From positions 1 to 64,000 of the forward strand of contig NZ_AHZC01000419.1 of the NCBI RefSeq assembly GCF_000247475.1: a stretch of DNA of 64,000 nt. The letters are read 5' to 3'. Each line of letters begins with the position of its first letter. The stretch's first letter is position 1. The notes under the pieces were generated by a model. That model was given only the letters and a program-made list of their open reading frames with translations. It ran no database searches and was not told the origin of the DNA. The DNA comes from Rhizobium sp. PDO1-076 (GTDB lineage Bacteria > Pseudomonadota > Alphaproteobacteria > Rhizobiales > Rhizobiaceae). The position numbers and the translations under genes were made by a program. Shown piece by piece: positions 8,988 to 17,883 of the stretch.

Positions 8988-9681
8988 CCGATCACGCGAC
9001 GAAGTGCTCGCGGGTGAATATGTCCTGGGCGTCCTGAACCTGTCAGAACGCCAGCAGGTCGAGGCGCGCCTGCGTCATGATTGGCAATTCGCTGCCATTG
9101 TCCGCCGGTGGGAGGCCAATCTTGCGCATTTCAACGTCGATTACGATGAAGAAGCACCGCCGGCAGCGATATTTGCGGAGATCGAAAGACGGATCTTCGG
9201 GCCTAGTCTGGTGCTTCCATCGAACGGACCATTGGCGGCGATATGGAATTCCTTGCCTCTCTGGCGAGGTGTGAGCGTTGCGGCAATTGGCATGCTCGCC
9301 CTTCTTCTCGGGTTGCAATGGGCAAGTGAGCTGCGTCCGAAGCCGGATCAGCAATTGACGGCCGAACTCGCCGGCAAGGACAGCGCCATCAGCCTCGTCG
9401 CCCAGTATGACGGGGCATCGGGACGTCTGGCCATTACGCCGGTCGCCAATGGCGGTGCCGAGGAAAGATCTCTAGAACTCTGGCTGGTGGAGGGCGAGCA
9501 GCCCCCCACATCGCTGGGTGTGCTGCCACAGACCGGCCAGGGCGAGATCCTGATCCCGGACGAGATGCGCGCCCGGTTGACGGGCGGTGTCACGCTTGCT
9601 GTCAGCGTCGAGCCCTTCGGCGGTTCGCCGACCGGCAAGGCGACAGGCCCGATCGTGGCTGCTGGCGAAATTCTTCGCTAG
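8959..9681 (+). CDS. RskA-like membrane anti-sigma factor
   Basis: The 240-residue protein has an N-terminal anti-sigma segment (AGEYVLGVLNLSERQQVEARL, residues 18-39), a single membrane helix around 104-122 (GVSVAAIGMLALLLGLQW) and a C-terminal periplasmic RskA-type domain with LELWLVEGEQPPTSLGVLP and a glycine-rich end. No zinc-binding HxxxCxxC motif is present, so it is not of the ChrR/ZAS class. It overlaps the sigma gene and presumably binds it. The releasing signal and protease are not visible here. Confidence 0.9.
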   Translation: MATPDQSKGDRSRDEVLAGEYVLGVLNLSERQQVEARLRHDWQFAAIVRRWEANLAHFNVDYDEEAPPAAIFAEIERRIFGPSLVLPSNGPLAAIWNSLPLWRGVSVAAIGMLALLLGLQWASELRPKPDQQLTAELAGKDSAISLVAQYDGASGRLAITPVANGGAEERSLELWLVEGEQPPTSLGVLPQTGQGEILIPDEMRARLTGGVTLAVSVEPFGGSPTGKATGPIVAAGEILR

Positions 9682-9856
9682 GATAAAAATGGCGAGCCAA
9701 TTGAATGGCTTGCGCTTGGCAATGAGATTTTTTCAGGACCCCTGAAACTTAGATCTACTCCCCTCCGTCCTTTGTTGTGTTCCCCAAGAGGGAAACCAAC
9801 GCCATCCGGTGGCAAAAGCTGCCCGGATCGAGAACACCAGGACAGAGGAAACCGAA

Positions 9857-10414
9857 ATGTTCAAGACCACGCTTCGCCCGCTCGCTTTCACCGTTGCGCT
9901 GCTCGCCGGCACAGCTGCCGCCTATGCAGCCAACCCGATGGTTGGCGGTGCTGCCATGTTTGAAGACAAGAACATCGTCGAGAATGCCGTCAACTCCAAG
10001 GACCACACCACGCTCGTCGCTGCGGTCAAGGCCGCAGGCCTGGTCGAGACGCTCTCGGGCGCCGGCCCGTTCACCGTGTTTGCCCCGACCAACGACGCCT
10101 TCGCCAAGCTGCCGGCGGGCACGGTTGACACACTTCTGAAGCCGGAGAACAAGGCGCAACTGACAAAAGTCCTGACCTGCCACGTCGTGGCAGCGAGTGC
10201 GATGTCGGATGCCATCGGCAAGATGATTGCCGATGATGGCGGCACCCATGACGTCAAGACGGTTGGCGGCTGCGTGCTCAAGGCCAAGGCAACCGATGGC
10301 AAGATCACGCTGACCGATGAAAACGGTGGCGTCTCGACCGTGACCATCGCCGACGTCAAGCAGTCGAACGGCGTGATTCACGTCGTCGACGCGGTCATCC
10401 TGCCGAAGATGTAA
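9857..10414 (+). CDS. Secreted fasciclin (FAS1) domain protein
   Basis: Starting at ATG 9857 (GACAGAGGA site upstream), the 185-residue protein has a signal peptide (1-24, ending AAYA) and one FAS1 domain. H1 reads GPFTVFAPTNDAFAKLP and H2 reads GVIHVVDAVILPK. FAS1 proteins mediate adhesion or binding in the periplasm or outside the cell. It follows the sigma/anti-sigma pair after a 175-base gap that probably holds its own promoter; I infer that the ECF sigma controls it, as reported for other alphaproteobacterial fasciclin genes. Two cysteines (in LTCHVV and GGCVLK) might form a disulfide. Confidence 0.9.
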   Translation: MFKTTLRPLAFTVALLAGTAAAYAANPMVGGAAMFEDKNIVENAVNSKDHTTLVAAVKAAGLVETLSGAGPFTVFAPTNDAFAKLPAGTVDTLLKPENKAQLTKVLTCHVVAASAMSDAIGKMIADDGGTHDVKTVGGCVLKAKATDGKITLTDENGGVSTVTIADVKQSNGVIHVVDAVILPKM

Positions 10415-10417
10415 CAA

Positions 10418-10445
10418 AAAGGAGCCGTTACCGGCCCCTTCTTAC
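10418..10445 (+). terminator. Weak stem-loop after the fasciclin gene
   Basis: AAGGAGCCG and CGGCCCCTT around TTAC pair with one A-C mismatch, followed by CTTACCTTT. It sits between the convergent fasciclin and engB genes and could end the fasciclin transcript. Confidence 0.35.
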
Positions 10446-10465
10446 CTTTTGCCGGGATCTTTGCG

Positions 10466-11125
10466 TCAGGATTTCCGGCCGACGGTCTCGGCGATTGCCG
10501 CGCGCAATTCGTCGAGACCGTTGCCTTTTTCCGATGAGGTCGACAGCACTTCCGGAAATGCGGCCGGATGTTTCTTGATTTTCTCGAGCGTCTCGGCAAT
10601 CAGCCGCGGAACGCCGGCTTCCTTGATCTTGTCCGTCTTTGTCAGAACGATCTGATAGGATATCGCGGCCTTATCCAGCAGAGACAGAACCTCGTCGTCG
10701 TTCTTCTTGATGCCGTGGCGGGAATCGATCAGCACATAGACGCGTTTCAGCGTCGCGCGTCCGCGCAGGTAGTCGAAGACCAGCTTGGTCCAGGCATCCA
10801 CCTGCTCCTTCGGCGCCTGTGCATAGCCATAGCCCGGCATGTCGACCAGCGCCATCGGCGGCATGTCGTCGGCAGCGCCGGAATAACCGTCCGGAACGAA
10901 ATAGTTCAGCTCCTGCGTACGGCCCGGGGTATTGGACGTGCGTGCCAGTGCCTTCTGTCCCACCAGCGCGTTGATCAGCGATGACTTGCCGACATTCGAG
11001 CGGCCGGCAAAGGCCACTTCCAGCGGGCCTTCCGGAGGGAGGAATTTCATTGCCGGAACGCCACGGATGAAGATCCACGGGCGGCCGAACAGAGGCTGAT
11101 CGGCCTTTTGATTGTTGTTTGTCAT
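10466..11125 (-). CDS. engB: Ribosome biogenesis GTP-binding protein EngB (YsxC/YihA)
   Basis: This essential small GTPase of 219 residues assists late assembly of the large ribosomal subunit. G motifs are in order: G1 [10 protein letters not shown] (41-50), G2 threonine in [11 protein letters not shown]3 VDMPGYG, G4 LTKTDK and G5 STSSEKG. AAAGG upstream of the ATG supports the start. It lies in the rhizobial yidC-engB-argB neighbourhood, here with an inserted EamA transporter gene. A stretch [13 protein letters not shown] between G2 and G3 is an insertion often seen in alphaproteobacterial members. Confidence 0.97.
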   Translation of the reverse strand: MTNNNQKADQPLFGRPWIFIRGVPAMKFLPPEGPLEVAFAGRSNVGKSSLINALVGQKALARTSNTPGRTQELNYFVPDGYSGAADDMPPMALVDMPGYGYAQAPKEQVDAWTKLVFDYLRGRATLKRVYVLIDSRHGIKKNDDEVLSLLDKAAISYQIVLTKTDKIKEAGVPRLIAETLEKIKKHPAAFPEVLSTSSEKGNGLDELRAAIAETVGRKS

Positions 11126-11174
11126 GGGATCGCCTTTCGTATGCCCTGTGAAATCCGGGTTTTGACCGGCAAAG

Positions 11175-12092
11175 TCAAGACGCAGAGGGCACGCGCGGCC
11201 CCGGTTCGCGGCGCATATGGCCGATTAGATAGGTGAACAGTGCCGCAAGCACGATGCTTCCGCCGATCATCGTCCTGGCCGAGGGCACTTCATCGTGCAG
11301 CAGAACCATCCACACCGGGGCAAGGATCATCTCTGCTGTGCCGAGAAGAGCGGCAAGAGCCGACGGGATCATCCGGGCGCCGGTCACATACATCGCCATG
11401 CCCAGGCCAAGGTTCAACGCGCCGAAGGCAAACAGCAGCGCCAGATCCGGCAGGCCCACGGCAAAGCCGCCGACCATGGGCGCGGCAATGGCCGAGGCGA
11501 CGAAACAGCCCAGACAGGCTGCGGGCGTCATGCGAATTCCCGGATGACGCCGCGTCAGCACGGTCATGCACGCGAAGATCACCGGGATCAAGGCCGCTAG
11601 GCCAAGGCCGAGCAGAGAGCCGCCTTCGCCGATCGATGCCGAGACCATGATCGCCACGCCGACAAGCACGGCGCCGATCGCACCCCAGGTGATCGCGGTA
11701 ATGGGTTCGCCGAGCAGCACCCGCGCGAGCAGGGCTGCAAACAGCGGAATGGCCGCCATGAACAGCACGACATTGGCAACCGGCGTCATGCTGACGGCCA
11801 GGACGAAGCAGGTCGACACAGCCGCAAAGCCGGTTGCGATCATCAGTCCCGGCCATCCCATTGCCCGGAAGAGCTTTGCGGTTCCCGAAGCCTTGTCGCG
11901 GATCAGCATGAAGCTCAGCAGGAACAGGCCGCCAAACAGGCATCGCCAGAAGACGATCGCCCAGCTGTCTGTCATGCCGATGAAGCGCTGGATCGCGCCG
12001 CCATAGCTCCAAGCGGTGGCGGAGCCCAGAACCAGGGCAATGCCGAGCCAGGGGCGGACGGCAGATAGAGACGAAGAGCTTGAGGCAGTCAT
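11175..12092 (-). CDS. EamA/DMT-family membrane transporter
   Basis: About ten hydrophobic helices in two repeats characterise this 305-residue protein (start ATG 12092, [14 protein letters not shown]; a GTG at 12116 would add eight residues). The first repeat contains [14 protein letters not shown] and the end of the second [17 protein letters not shown]. It probably exports a small metabolite; the substrate is unknown. It sits between engB and yidC on the same strand, beyond the yidC terminator, so it likely has its own promoter. No obvious ribosome site precedes either start. Confidence 0.8.
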   Translation of the reverse strand: MTASSSSSLSAVRPWLGIALVLGSATAWSYGGAIQRFIGMTDSWAIVFWRCLFGGLFLLSFMLIRDKASGTAKLFRAMGWPGLMIATGFAAVSTCFVLAVSMTPVANVVLFMAAIPLFAALLARVLLGEPITAITWGAIGAVLVGVAIMVSASIGEGGSLLGLGLAALIPVIFACMTVLTRRHPGIRMTPAACLGCFVASAIAAPMVGGFAVGLPDLALLFAFGALNLGLGMAMYVTGARMIPSALAALLGTAEMILAPVWMVLLHDEVPSARTMIGGSIVLAALFTYLIGHMRREPGPRVPSAS

Positions 12093-12115
12093 CACGGGCT
12101 CACAGGGGGAGGTCA

Positions 12116-12145
12116 CAAAAGAAAGCCCCGGTTGTTACCGGGGCT
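12116..12145 (-). terminator. Rho-independent terminator of the rpmH-rnpA-yidC operon
   Basis: AGCCCCGG (12124-12131) pairs perfectly with CCGGGGCT (12138-12145); on the minus strand the stem is followed by TTTCTTTT. It begins 9 bases after the yidC stop. Confidence 0.85.
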
Positions 12146-12153
12146 ATCTTTCA

Positions 12154-13959
12154 TCATTTGGTTTCGGCTGGCTTTCGCCGAAACACATTTCGGATGGTCT
12201 TGAACAACTCGATCTCGACGCCGTGGCGCTTCATGATGATCGACTGCTGCAGGACTGAAAGTGTGTTGTTCCAGGCCCAGTAGATCACCAGACCGGCCGG
12301 GAAGCTGCCAAGCATGAAGGTGAAGATCAGCGGCATCCAGTTGAACAGCATCGCCTGGGTCGGATCCGGAGGCGTCGGGTTCATGCGCATCTGTGCCCAC
12401 ATGGTCACGCCCATGATGATCGGCCAGATACCGAGATGCAGGAAGGTCGGCGCCTCGAAGGGCAGCAGGCCGAACAGGTTGACGAAACTCGTCGGGTCCG
12501 GCGCGGACAGATCCTGGATCCAGCCGAAGAACGGCGCATGGCGCATCTCGATGGTGACGTAGATGACCTTGTAGAGCGCGAAGAACACCGGGATCTGCAG
12601 CAGCACGGGCCAGCAGCCCGCGACCGGATTGATCTTTTCGGTCTTGTAGAGCTGCATCATCGCCTGCTGCAGCGCCATCTTGTCATCGGCATGCTTGACC
12701 TTCAGCTCTTCGAGCTTCGGTTGCACGCGCTTCATGTTGGCCATCGAAGCATACTGCTTGTTGGCCAGCGGGAAGAACAGGAGCTTGACGACGATGGTCG
12801 TCAGCAGGATGGCCACGCCGAAATTGCCGACATGACGGTAGAAGAAGTCCATCAGTTTGAACATCGGCTTGGTGATGAAGTAGAACCAGCCCCAGTCGAT
12901 CATCAGGTTGAACTTGGGGATGTTGAGGTTCTGCTCGTAGCTCTCGATCACCGGAACCTGCTTGGCGCCGGCAAAGACCATCTGCTTGACCGTCGTGCTC
13001 TGGCCCGCCGGGACGCTGATCGCATCGCCCTTGTAGTCGGCCTGGAAGCGCGGCTGGCCATCGGTGAAGTGCGAGAAGCGCGATTCATAAGGGATGGACT
13101 GCGTCGGGATCAGCGAAGAGGCCCAGTACTTGTCGGTGATGCCGAGCCAGCCGCCGGTCGCCTTAGCATTGGTGACGGCTTCCTCTTCGATATCACTGTA
13201 TTTGTGCTCCGAGAGGCTGCTTTCAGCACCCAGAACGCCAAGGAAGCCTTCATGCAGAACGAAGACCGAAGGTGTGGTCGGCTTGTTGTAGCGGGTCAGG
13301 CGGCCGTAGGGCGCCACGCTTGCTGCAGTCGTACCCGCATTGGCCACGGTGTCCTCGATCGTGAACATGTAATGTTCGTCAACCGAGATCGTCCGGGTGA
13401 AGGTCAGGCCGGCTTCGTTGGTATAGGTAAGCGTGACCGGCGTCGCCTGGGTCAGCTTCGCACCTTCAGGCGCGGTCCAGACAGTGGTCGGTCCAGGCGC
13501 GCTGCCGGCATTTTCGCCGGCGATGTAGCCGAGTTCGGCAAAATAGGCATCGGTCGTCTCAGCCGGGCTGAGCAGCGTGACGATCGGGCTGCTGTTGTCG
13601 ACGGTCTCGTGATACTGCTTCAGGCGCAGGTCGTCGAGGCGGGCGCCGGTCAGGTTGATCGAGCCGATCAGGTCCTGCGTATCGATGGCAACGCGCGCAG
13701 ATTTGGCGATTGCGGCTTCCCGGCTGGCTTCTGGCGATACAGCGGCAGCACCTGCGGGCAGGGCGCCATTGACCGAACCGGCGGCCGTTGTCGTTGCTGG
13801 TGATTGGGTCGCGGCCTGGCTTTGCTCAGCGGCGATACGCACTTCCTCGGCCTGGCGCTGGGCCTCGATCCGGGGGTTCATGTAGAAGAACTGCCAGGCA
13901 AGCACGATCACGACGGATAAGGCAATCGCGACAAAATAATTGCGGTTGTTTTGCATCAT
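12154..13959 (-). CDS. yidC: Membrane protein insertase YidC
   Basis: The 601-residue insertase has the Gram-negative layout: an N-terminal membrane helix (residues 7-26), a large periplasmic beta domain (about 60-350), then five helices of the conserved 60KD_IMP domain from about residue 365. Typical blocks are [37 protein letters not shown] and [16 protein letters not shown]. It inserts membrane proteins alone or with SecYEG. Its ATG overlaps the rnpA stop by four bases (ATGA), and it ends at a strong terminator, making it the last gene of the rpmH operon. Confidence 0.97.
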   Translation of the reverse strand: MMQNNRNYFVAIALSVVIVLAWQFFYMNPRIEAQRQAEEVRIAAEQSQAATQSPATTTAAGSVNGALPAGAAAVSPEASREAAIAKSARVAIDTQDLIGSINLTGARLDDLRLKQYHETVDNSSPIVTLLSPAETTDAYFAELGYIAGENAGSAPGPTTVWTAPEGAKLTQATPVTLTYTNEAGLTFTRTISVDEHYMFTIEDTVANAGTTAASVAPYGRLTRYNKPTTPSVFVLHEGFLGVLGAESSLSEHKYSDIEEEAVTNAKATGGWLGITDKYWASSLIPTQSIPYESRFSHFTDGQPRFQADYKGDAISVPAGQSTTVKQMVFAGAKQVPVIESYEQNLNIPKFNLMIDWGWFYFITKPMFKLMDFFYRHVGNFGVAILLTTIVVKLLFFPLANKQYASMANMKRVQPKLEELKVKHADDKMALQQAMMQLYKTEKINPVAGCWPVLLQIPVFFALYKVIYVTIEMRHAPFFGWIQDLSAPDPTSFVNLFGLLPFEAPTFLHLGIWPIIMGVTMWAQMRMNPTPPDPTQAMLFNWMPLIFTFMLGSFPAGLVIYWAWNNTLSVLQQSIIMKRHGVEIELFKTIRNVFRRKPAETK

Positions 13960-14345
13960 TCTTTCCTGGAACCGGCCTTCTGAGACCGTAGGTTAGTCGT
14001 CTGGCTGTTGGCTATGCGGTTGGTCAGTTGCGCTGCGAGCTGATCAAACGGCGCGTTCAGCACCTCGCGCCGGGCGACAATGACATAGTCGTGTCCCGGC
14101 TGCATTGCAAACGCTGCCTTCAGTCGCACGGCCTCTTTTAGCCGGCGGCGCATACGGTTGCGCTCGACTGCATTGCCATGTTTCTTGGTTACGGTGAAGC
14201 CGACGCGGGCTGGTGCGCTGTCTTTTCGGTCGAGAACCTCGAGAAGAATGAGGCGACCCTTGCGCTTTTCGCCGTTTCTGGCGGCGAGGAACTGGGGGCG
14301 GCTTTTCAGCCGCCCGACAGTGTTCTTCTGTTCTGTGTCTGTCAT
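13956..14345 (-). CDS. rnpA: Ribonuclease P protein component RnpA
   Basis: The 129-residue basic protein is the protein cofactor of RNase P, which trims tRNA 5' leaders. The RNR signature [14 protein letters not shown] (about 61-74) follows the strand [12 protein letters not shown]. It lies between rpmH and yidC as in most bacteria, 30 bases after rpmH and overlapping yidC by four bases, so translation of yidC is probably coupled. Length is slightly above the common 110-120 residues owing to tails at both ends. Confidence 0.96.
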   Translation of the reverse strand: MTDTEQKNTVGRLKSRPQFLAARNGEKRKGRLILLEVLDRKDSAPARVGFTVTKKHGNAVERNRMRRRLKEAVRLKAAFAMQPGHDYVIVARREVLNAPFDQLAAQLTNRIANSQTTNLRSQKAGSRKE

Positions 14346-14375
14346 GAGCCCGTCATCTCGTCGGGCGCCTGGCCG

Positions 14376-14510
14376 TTAGGCCGACAGCTTGGCGCGACCG
14401 CGACCGCGGCGAGCGTTCAGAACTTTGCGGCCGCCAGTGGTGGCCATACGCGCACGGAAACCGTGGCGGCGCTTGCGAACAAGCTTGGAAGGCTGGTAAG
14501 TACGCTTCAT
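14376..14510 (-). CDS. rpmH: Large-subunit ribosomal protein L34
   Basis: This short gene encodes 44 residues, starting [18 protein letters not shown] and ending GRGRAKLSA, with the typical KR-rich L34 sequence and length. It is the first gene of rpmH-rnpA-yidC and has a strong predicted promoter 110-140 bases upstream, leaving a leader of about 100 bases with a small stem-loop (near 14585-14603). Confidence 0.97.
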   Translation of the reverse strand: MKRTYQPSKLVRKRRHGFRARMATTGGRKVLNARRGRGRAKLSA

Positions 14511-14851
14511 TTATTTAATACCGCGGTGTGCGGCCCTTCTTGGATTTTGCATGTCTGCAAAAGCGTTGGTGCTATCGCACGGCTACCCGCCGCCGGGGCG
14601 GGTTTCCGAACGTGCGCGGCTTATAGTGTCGAAGGGCCTCAGAGTCAATCGGGCGTAAAGACAGGCACGCCGGCGGCCCAGACGCCATGAAGACCACATT
14701 TTATTGGGAGCCGCAGCGCCAAGCCTCCAGACAAAGGGTGCGCCACATGGGCCTTTTCGCAGCCAAGTCTTTCGCGCTGCACTAAAATGGCTTAAATCAG
14801 GACTGGAAACCCCGACGGCGCCAAGCTGGCGTGCGACAGGAGATGATACGG
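14511..14851. other. Intergenic region between rpmH and the histidine kinase
   Basis: These 341 bases separate divergent genes. They hold the rpmH leader with an ACCCGCC/GGCGGGT stem-loop (14585-14603), the rpmH promoter (14620-14648) and the AGGAG site (14838-14842) of the kinase gene. I see no dnaA boxes in a cluster and no further gene. Confidence 0.6.
14620..14648 (-). promoter_or_regulatory. Predicted sigma-70 promoter of rpmH
   Basis: On the minus strand TTGACT (14648-14643) and TATAAG (14625-14620) are separated by 17 bases. A GANTC site (GAGTC, 14642-14646) overlaps the -35 box, so CcrM methylation could in principle touch it. Confidence 0.7.
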
Positions 14852-16336
14852 ATGCTTGATCGGCAGGACAGCGAAACGCAGTCCGACCTTGGCGAGGTCT
14901 ATCCCATGCCGCGCCGCATTCGAGGTCTGTCGGGCAAGCTGCTCTGGCTGACCATCGCCTTCGTCATGCTGGCGGAAATCCTGATCTTTGCCCCCTCCGT
15001 CGCCACCATGCGCCTGCGCTGGCTGCAGGACAGGCTGAACACGGCGGCTGCCGCCGGCGTCGTCATCGACGGCCTCCAGCCGCTTGAACTGCCGCGCCAG
15101 GTGCAGGACGATACCCTGATGACCACGGGCACCAAGGCGATCGTCCTGCGCAAGGACGGCACGTCGCGGCTGCTGGCCGTGACCGAGATGCCCAAGGAGG
15201 TCGACGCACAGTTCGATCTTGCCAACTACGGTGAGCTGCAATCCATCCGCGACGCCTTCTATACGCTTTTGTTCGGCGGCGACCGTTTGCTGCGTGTCTA
15301 CGGTCCGGTCGGCGAAAGCGACATGGTCATCGAACTGGTGATGGAGGAAAAGGCGCTGCGCAAGGCGATGCTCGCCTATGCGCACAACATCCTGATCGTC
15401 TCGCTGTTCATTTCGGTGATCACTGCCATCCTGATGTATCTGGCCATCAATCGCATGATGATCGTGCCGATCCGCCGCCTGACCAGCAACATGCAGTCCT
15501 TTGCCGAAAATCCGGAAGATCCGACACGCATTTGGTTTGCCGGAGATGGCAATGACGAGATCGCGGTTGCCGGCCGTCACCTTGCCCGCATGCAGGGCCA
15601 GCTGCAAAAGACCCTGAAACAGCAAAAAAACCTCGCAGACCTAGGGCTCGCCGTATCGAAGATCAATCACGACATGCGCAATATCCTGGCCTCCGCCCAG
15701 CTGATGTCCGACCGACTCGTCGATGTCGAAGACCCGCTGGTCAAGAGTTTTGCACCGAAGCTGCTGCGCACCATCGATCGCGCCGTTGGTTACACCAACG
15801 AAGTTCTGTCCTATGGCCAGACCTCGGAGGCCGATCCGCGCCGGCGCCTCTTCCGCCTCGCCGACCTGTGTCAGGAAGTTCGTGATCTTCTCAACATCGG
15901 ACCAGACAGTGGCATCGAGTTCATCGAAGCCATCGCACCCGATATCGAGGTCGATGCCGACAGCGAGCAACTGTTCCGCGTCATCCACAATATCTGCCGC
16001 AATGCATTCCAGGCGCTTGCAACCTATGTTCCGGAAGATCCGGACTATCCCCGCCGAATCACCGTCTCTGCCCAGCGCATGGGGGCCGTGGTGTCCATCA
16101 CCGTTGACGACACGGGGCCGGGCATGCCGAGAAAGGCGCGCGAAAACCTCTTTGCCGCCTTTCGCGGCTCGGCGCGCTCCGGTGGCACGGGGCTCGGCCT
16201 TGCCATTGCCCGCGAGCTGGTCATTGCCCATGGCGGAACAATCGCACTTGTGGAAAAGCCTGGCCCCGGAACCCTGTTTCGCGTCGAGATCCCAGACAGG
16301 CCAGTGTCTCTGAATGACTGGCGGGCACGCGCCTGA
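14852..16336 (+). CDS. Orphan membrane sensor histidine kinase with atypical H-box
   Basis: From ATG 14852 (AGGAG nine bases upstream) the protein has 494 residues; an ATG at 14843 and GTG at 14831 are alternatives. Order: membrane helix 29-51, periplasmic sensor about 52-178, membrane helix 179-200, HAMP-like region 201-255, dimerisation/phosphoacceptor domain with SKINHDMRNILASAQL (His273), then an ATPase domain with N-box NICRNAFQAL, G1 DDTGPGMP and G2 GGTGLGLAIA. The H-box HDMRN differs from the usual HE[LI]RTP, but similar boxes occur in a group of rhizobial kinases. No response regulator is adjacent. Confidence 0.9.
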   Translation: MLDRQDSETQSDLGEVYPMPRRIRGLSGKLLWLTIAFVMLAEILIFAPSVATMRLRWLQDRLNTAAAAGVVIDGLQPLELPRQVQDDTLMTTGTKAIVLRKDGTSRLLAVTEMPKEVDAQFDLANYGELQSIRDAFYTLLFGGDRLLRVYGPVGESDMVIELVMEEKALRKAMLAYAHNILIVSLFISVITAILMYLAINRMMIVPIRRLTSNMQSFAENPEDPTRIWFAGDGNDEIAVAGRHLARMQGQLQKTLKQQKNLADLGLAVSKINHDMRNILASAQLMSDRLVDVEDPLVKSFAPKLLRTIDRAVGYTNEVLSYGQTSEADPRRRLFRLADLCQEVRDLLNIGPDSGIEFIEAIAPDIEVDADSEQLFRVIHNICRNAFQALATYVPEDPDYPRRITVSAQRMGAVVSITVDDTGPGMPRKARENLFAAFRGSARSGGTGLGLAIARELVIAHGGTIALVEKPGPGTLFRVEIPDRPVSLNDWRARA

Positions 16337-16389
16337 GGGCTCCGGATTTCGTTCGTGACGGCAAAATGACTCTTTTTTTGCAAAGGCGC

Positions 16390-16418
16390 TTGCAATCCTC
16401 CGCGGTCCGCTTTAGAGG
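16390..16418 (+). promoter_or_regulatory. Possible promoter of tRNA-Arg
   Basis: TTGCAA (16390-16395) and TAGAGG (16413-16418) lie 17 bases apart and 35 bases before the tRNA. The -10 match is poor, so this is tentative. Confidence 0.35.
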
Positions 16419-16452
16419 ATCGCCAACGCCGACAAACACAGTCGGTTGGCAA

Positions 16453-16529
16453 GCACCCGTAGCTCAGCTGGATAGAGCACCAGACTACGAATCTGGGGGT
16501 CAGGAGTTCGAATCTCTTCGGGTGCGCCA
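16453..16529 (+). tRNA. tRNA-Arg (anticodon ACG)
   Basis: The 77-base cloverleaf has a perfect acceptor stem GCACCCG/CGGGTGC, D-stem GCTC/GAGC, anticodon stem CCAGA/TCTGG with loop CTACGAA (anticodon ACG, read as inosine-CG for CGN codons), a T-loop TTCGAAT and an encoded CCA. A T-rich run (TTTTTCTTCTT) follows and may end transcription. Confidence 0.96.
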
Positions 16530-16614
16530 TTTTTCTTCTTAAAATCATAGTCTTGTAAAGTTGCCTCTTGCTGGAGGCGATTTTCGATACGGACAAGTAA
16601 TGTCCCGGCTCGCG

Positions 16615-17118
16615 TTACTCGCCCATGCTGGAAAGCAGTTCGTCGAGCTGCTCCAACTGCTCCGGCAATGCTGCCGCCGAGCCCTCTAGGGCTTCTTCAA
16701 GCGCCTGCTTCGACGGGTAGATTTCCTGGAAACTCAACAGCGTCTTCCCGTCCTGATCCTTGAAGGTCACGGTCGTGACTGCGCCCTCTTCGTCCTCGTC
16801 GTTGGTCCAGACGATGCGCTCGTTCGGCACCACCTCGAGATACTTGCCGAAAAAGGCCATGGTATCCGAACCGCCGGCGGCGATTTCCAACCGATATTTG
16901 CCGCCGGTCCGGACATCCATGTCGCACGACACGAGCGAAATGCCGGTTACCGATTTAGGCATCCACCACCGCTGGAACAACTCGGGCTGGCTCCACGCCC
17001 TGTACACTGTGCTCGGCGGCGCATTGAATATCCGCACGGCAACGAGTTCGCGATCCCCTCTGCGCTCGACGGAGGTGCGGTTCTCTCCATCACCTCCACT
17101 GTCAACTTCCTGATTCAT
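16615..17118 (-). CDS. SRPBCC/AHSA1-domain protein
   Basis: The 167-residue protein carries the AHSA1-like START fold: VAVRIFNAPPSTVYRAWSQP, then FQRWWMPKSVTG, GGKYRLEI, and the block GKYLEVVPNERIVWTNDEDE. Such proteins bind hydrophobic ligands or act as stress-related accessory proteins; the ligand is unknown. I chose ATG 17118 because GGGAGGG lies five bases upstream; GTG 17121 would add one residue. It is a lone gene between tRNA-Arg and the HNH gene, with no operon partner. Confidence 0.85.
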   Translation of the reverse strand: MNQEVDSGGDGENRTSVERRGDRELVAVRIFNAPPSTVYRAWSQPELFQRWWMPKSVTGISLVSCDMDVRTGGKYRLEIAAGGSDTMAFFGKYLEVVPNERIVWTNDEDEEGAVTTVTFKDQDGKTLLSFQEIYPSKQALEEALEGSAAALPEQLEQLDELLSSMGE

Positions 17119-17450
17119 CACGACCCTCCCGTTTCATCTCACCGAAGTTTTCCTCCCGTGCTTCCTATCGGGCCTCGCAGAACTCGCAATGCGCCTCCGT
17201 GCGCCCGGCCTTCATCCTGAGCCTATCCGCGAGACTGATATCGACGCAACCTATCGTACAAGCTGTTCCGGCGCCAATCAGGTGATCGGCCCACGGCTAG
17301 CATATCGATACAGTGGTTTGATCGTTGTGGGCGGACGCATTCCAAAGTCCGCATTGCTCCATGCCGGCAGAGGCGGTATCTTTGGCAATGGTCGGCATCG
17401 ATCGCGATAGGCGCGCTTGGCCAGCCCGTGGAAAGACCGACCGAGGACCA
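17119..17450. other. Intergenic region without a recognised gene
   Basis: These 332 bases lie between the AHSA1 gene and the HNH gene, which are divergent. They hold the ribosome sites of both (GGGAGGG near 17125; GAGGA near 17443). I see no convincing gene, repeat, or copy of the tRNA-Arg 3' end that would mark an attachment site. Confidence 0.4.
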
Positions 17451-17801
17451 ATGGCCCGCAAGAACAGAGACGAAGTGCCTTCATCGGATGTGGTACTAGA
17501 GCCGGTGTTTTGCCCGCTATGCGAGCGCGTGATCCCGGATGATCAGATGGACCACCACCATCTCGTGCCAAAGAGCAAGGGTGGCAAGAAAACCGTTGGT
17601 CTGCATCGCATATGCCACGACCAGATCCATGCAATTTTCACCGATGCCCAACTCGCAAAGAAGTTCAGCACGATCGAGGCCCTCCTTGAGGATCCTGCCG
17701 TGCAGAAATTCGTCGCCTGGGTAAAAAGCAAGCCACCGGGTTTTTCCGACTCGGCAAGGGAGCAGCGGCAAACCTTCGGTTCGGGCCGTGGGCGAAAGTA
17801 A
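17451..17801 (+). CDS. Small HNH endonuclease family protein
   Basis: The 116-residue protein starts at ATG 17451 with GAGGA just upstream. It has a zinc-knuckle pair CPLC (C21, C24), a triple-His core MDHHHLVPKSKGG (H35-H37), and HRICHDQIH (H52, C55, H56, H60), the treble-clef HNH arrangement. It is shorter than restriction enzymes of the type and no methylase accompanies it, so a DNA-repair or standalone nuclease role is possible but unproven. The basic tail GSGRGRK may contact nucleic acid. Confidence 0.8.
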   Translation: MARKNRDEVPSSDVVLEPVFCPLCERVIPDDQMDHHHLVPKSKGGKKTVGLHRICHDQIHAIFTDAQLAKKFSTIEALLEDPAVQKFVAWVKSKPPGFSDSAREQRQTFGSGRGRK

Positions 17802-17883
17802 TCGCGCGGATCGTCAGCAATCGGCTGGCAAGCAGACCGCGCAGTCGTCTTGGTCAACCGCATCGCGTCAACGGTGACGTGCG

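Noticed and set aside
12436-13803. Long plus-strand frame opposite yidC
   Set aside because: Antisense shadow of yidC; no ribosome site or motifs.
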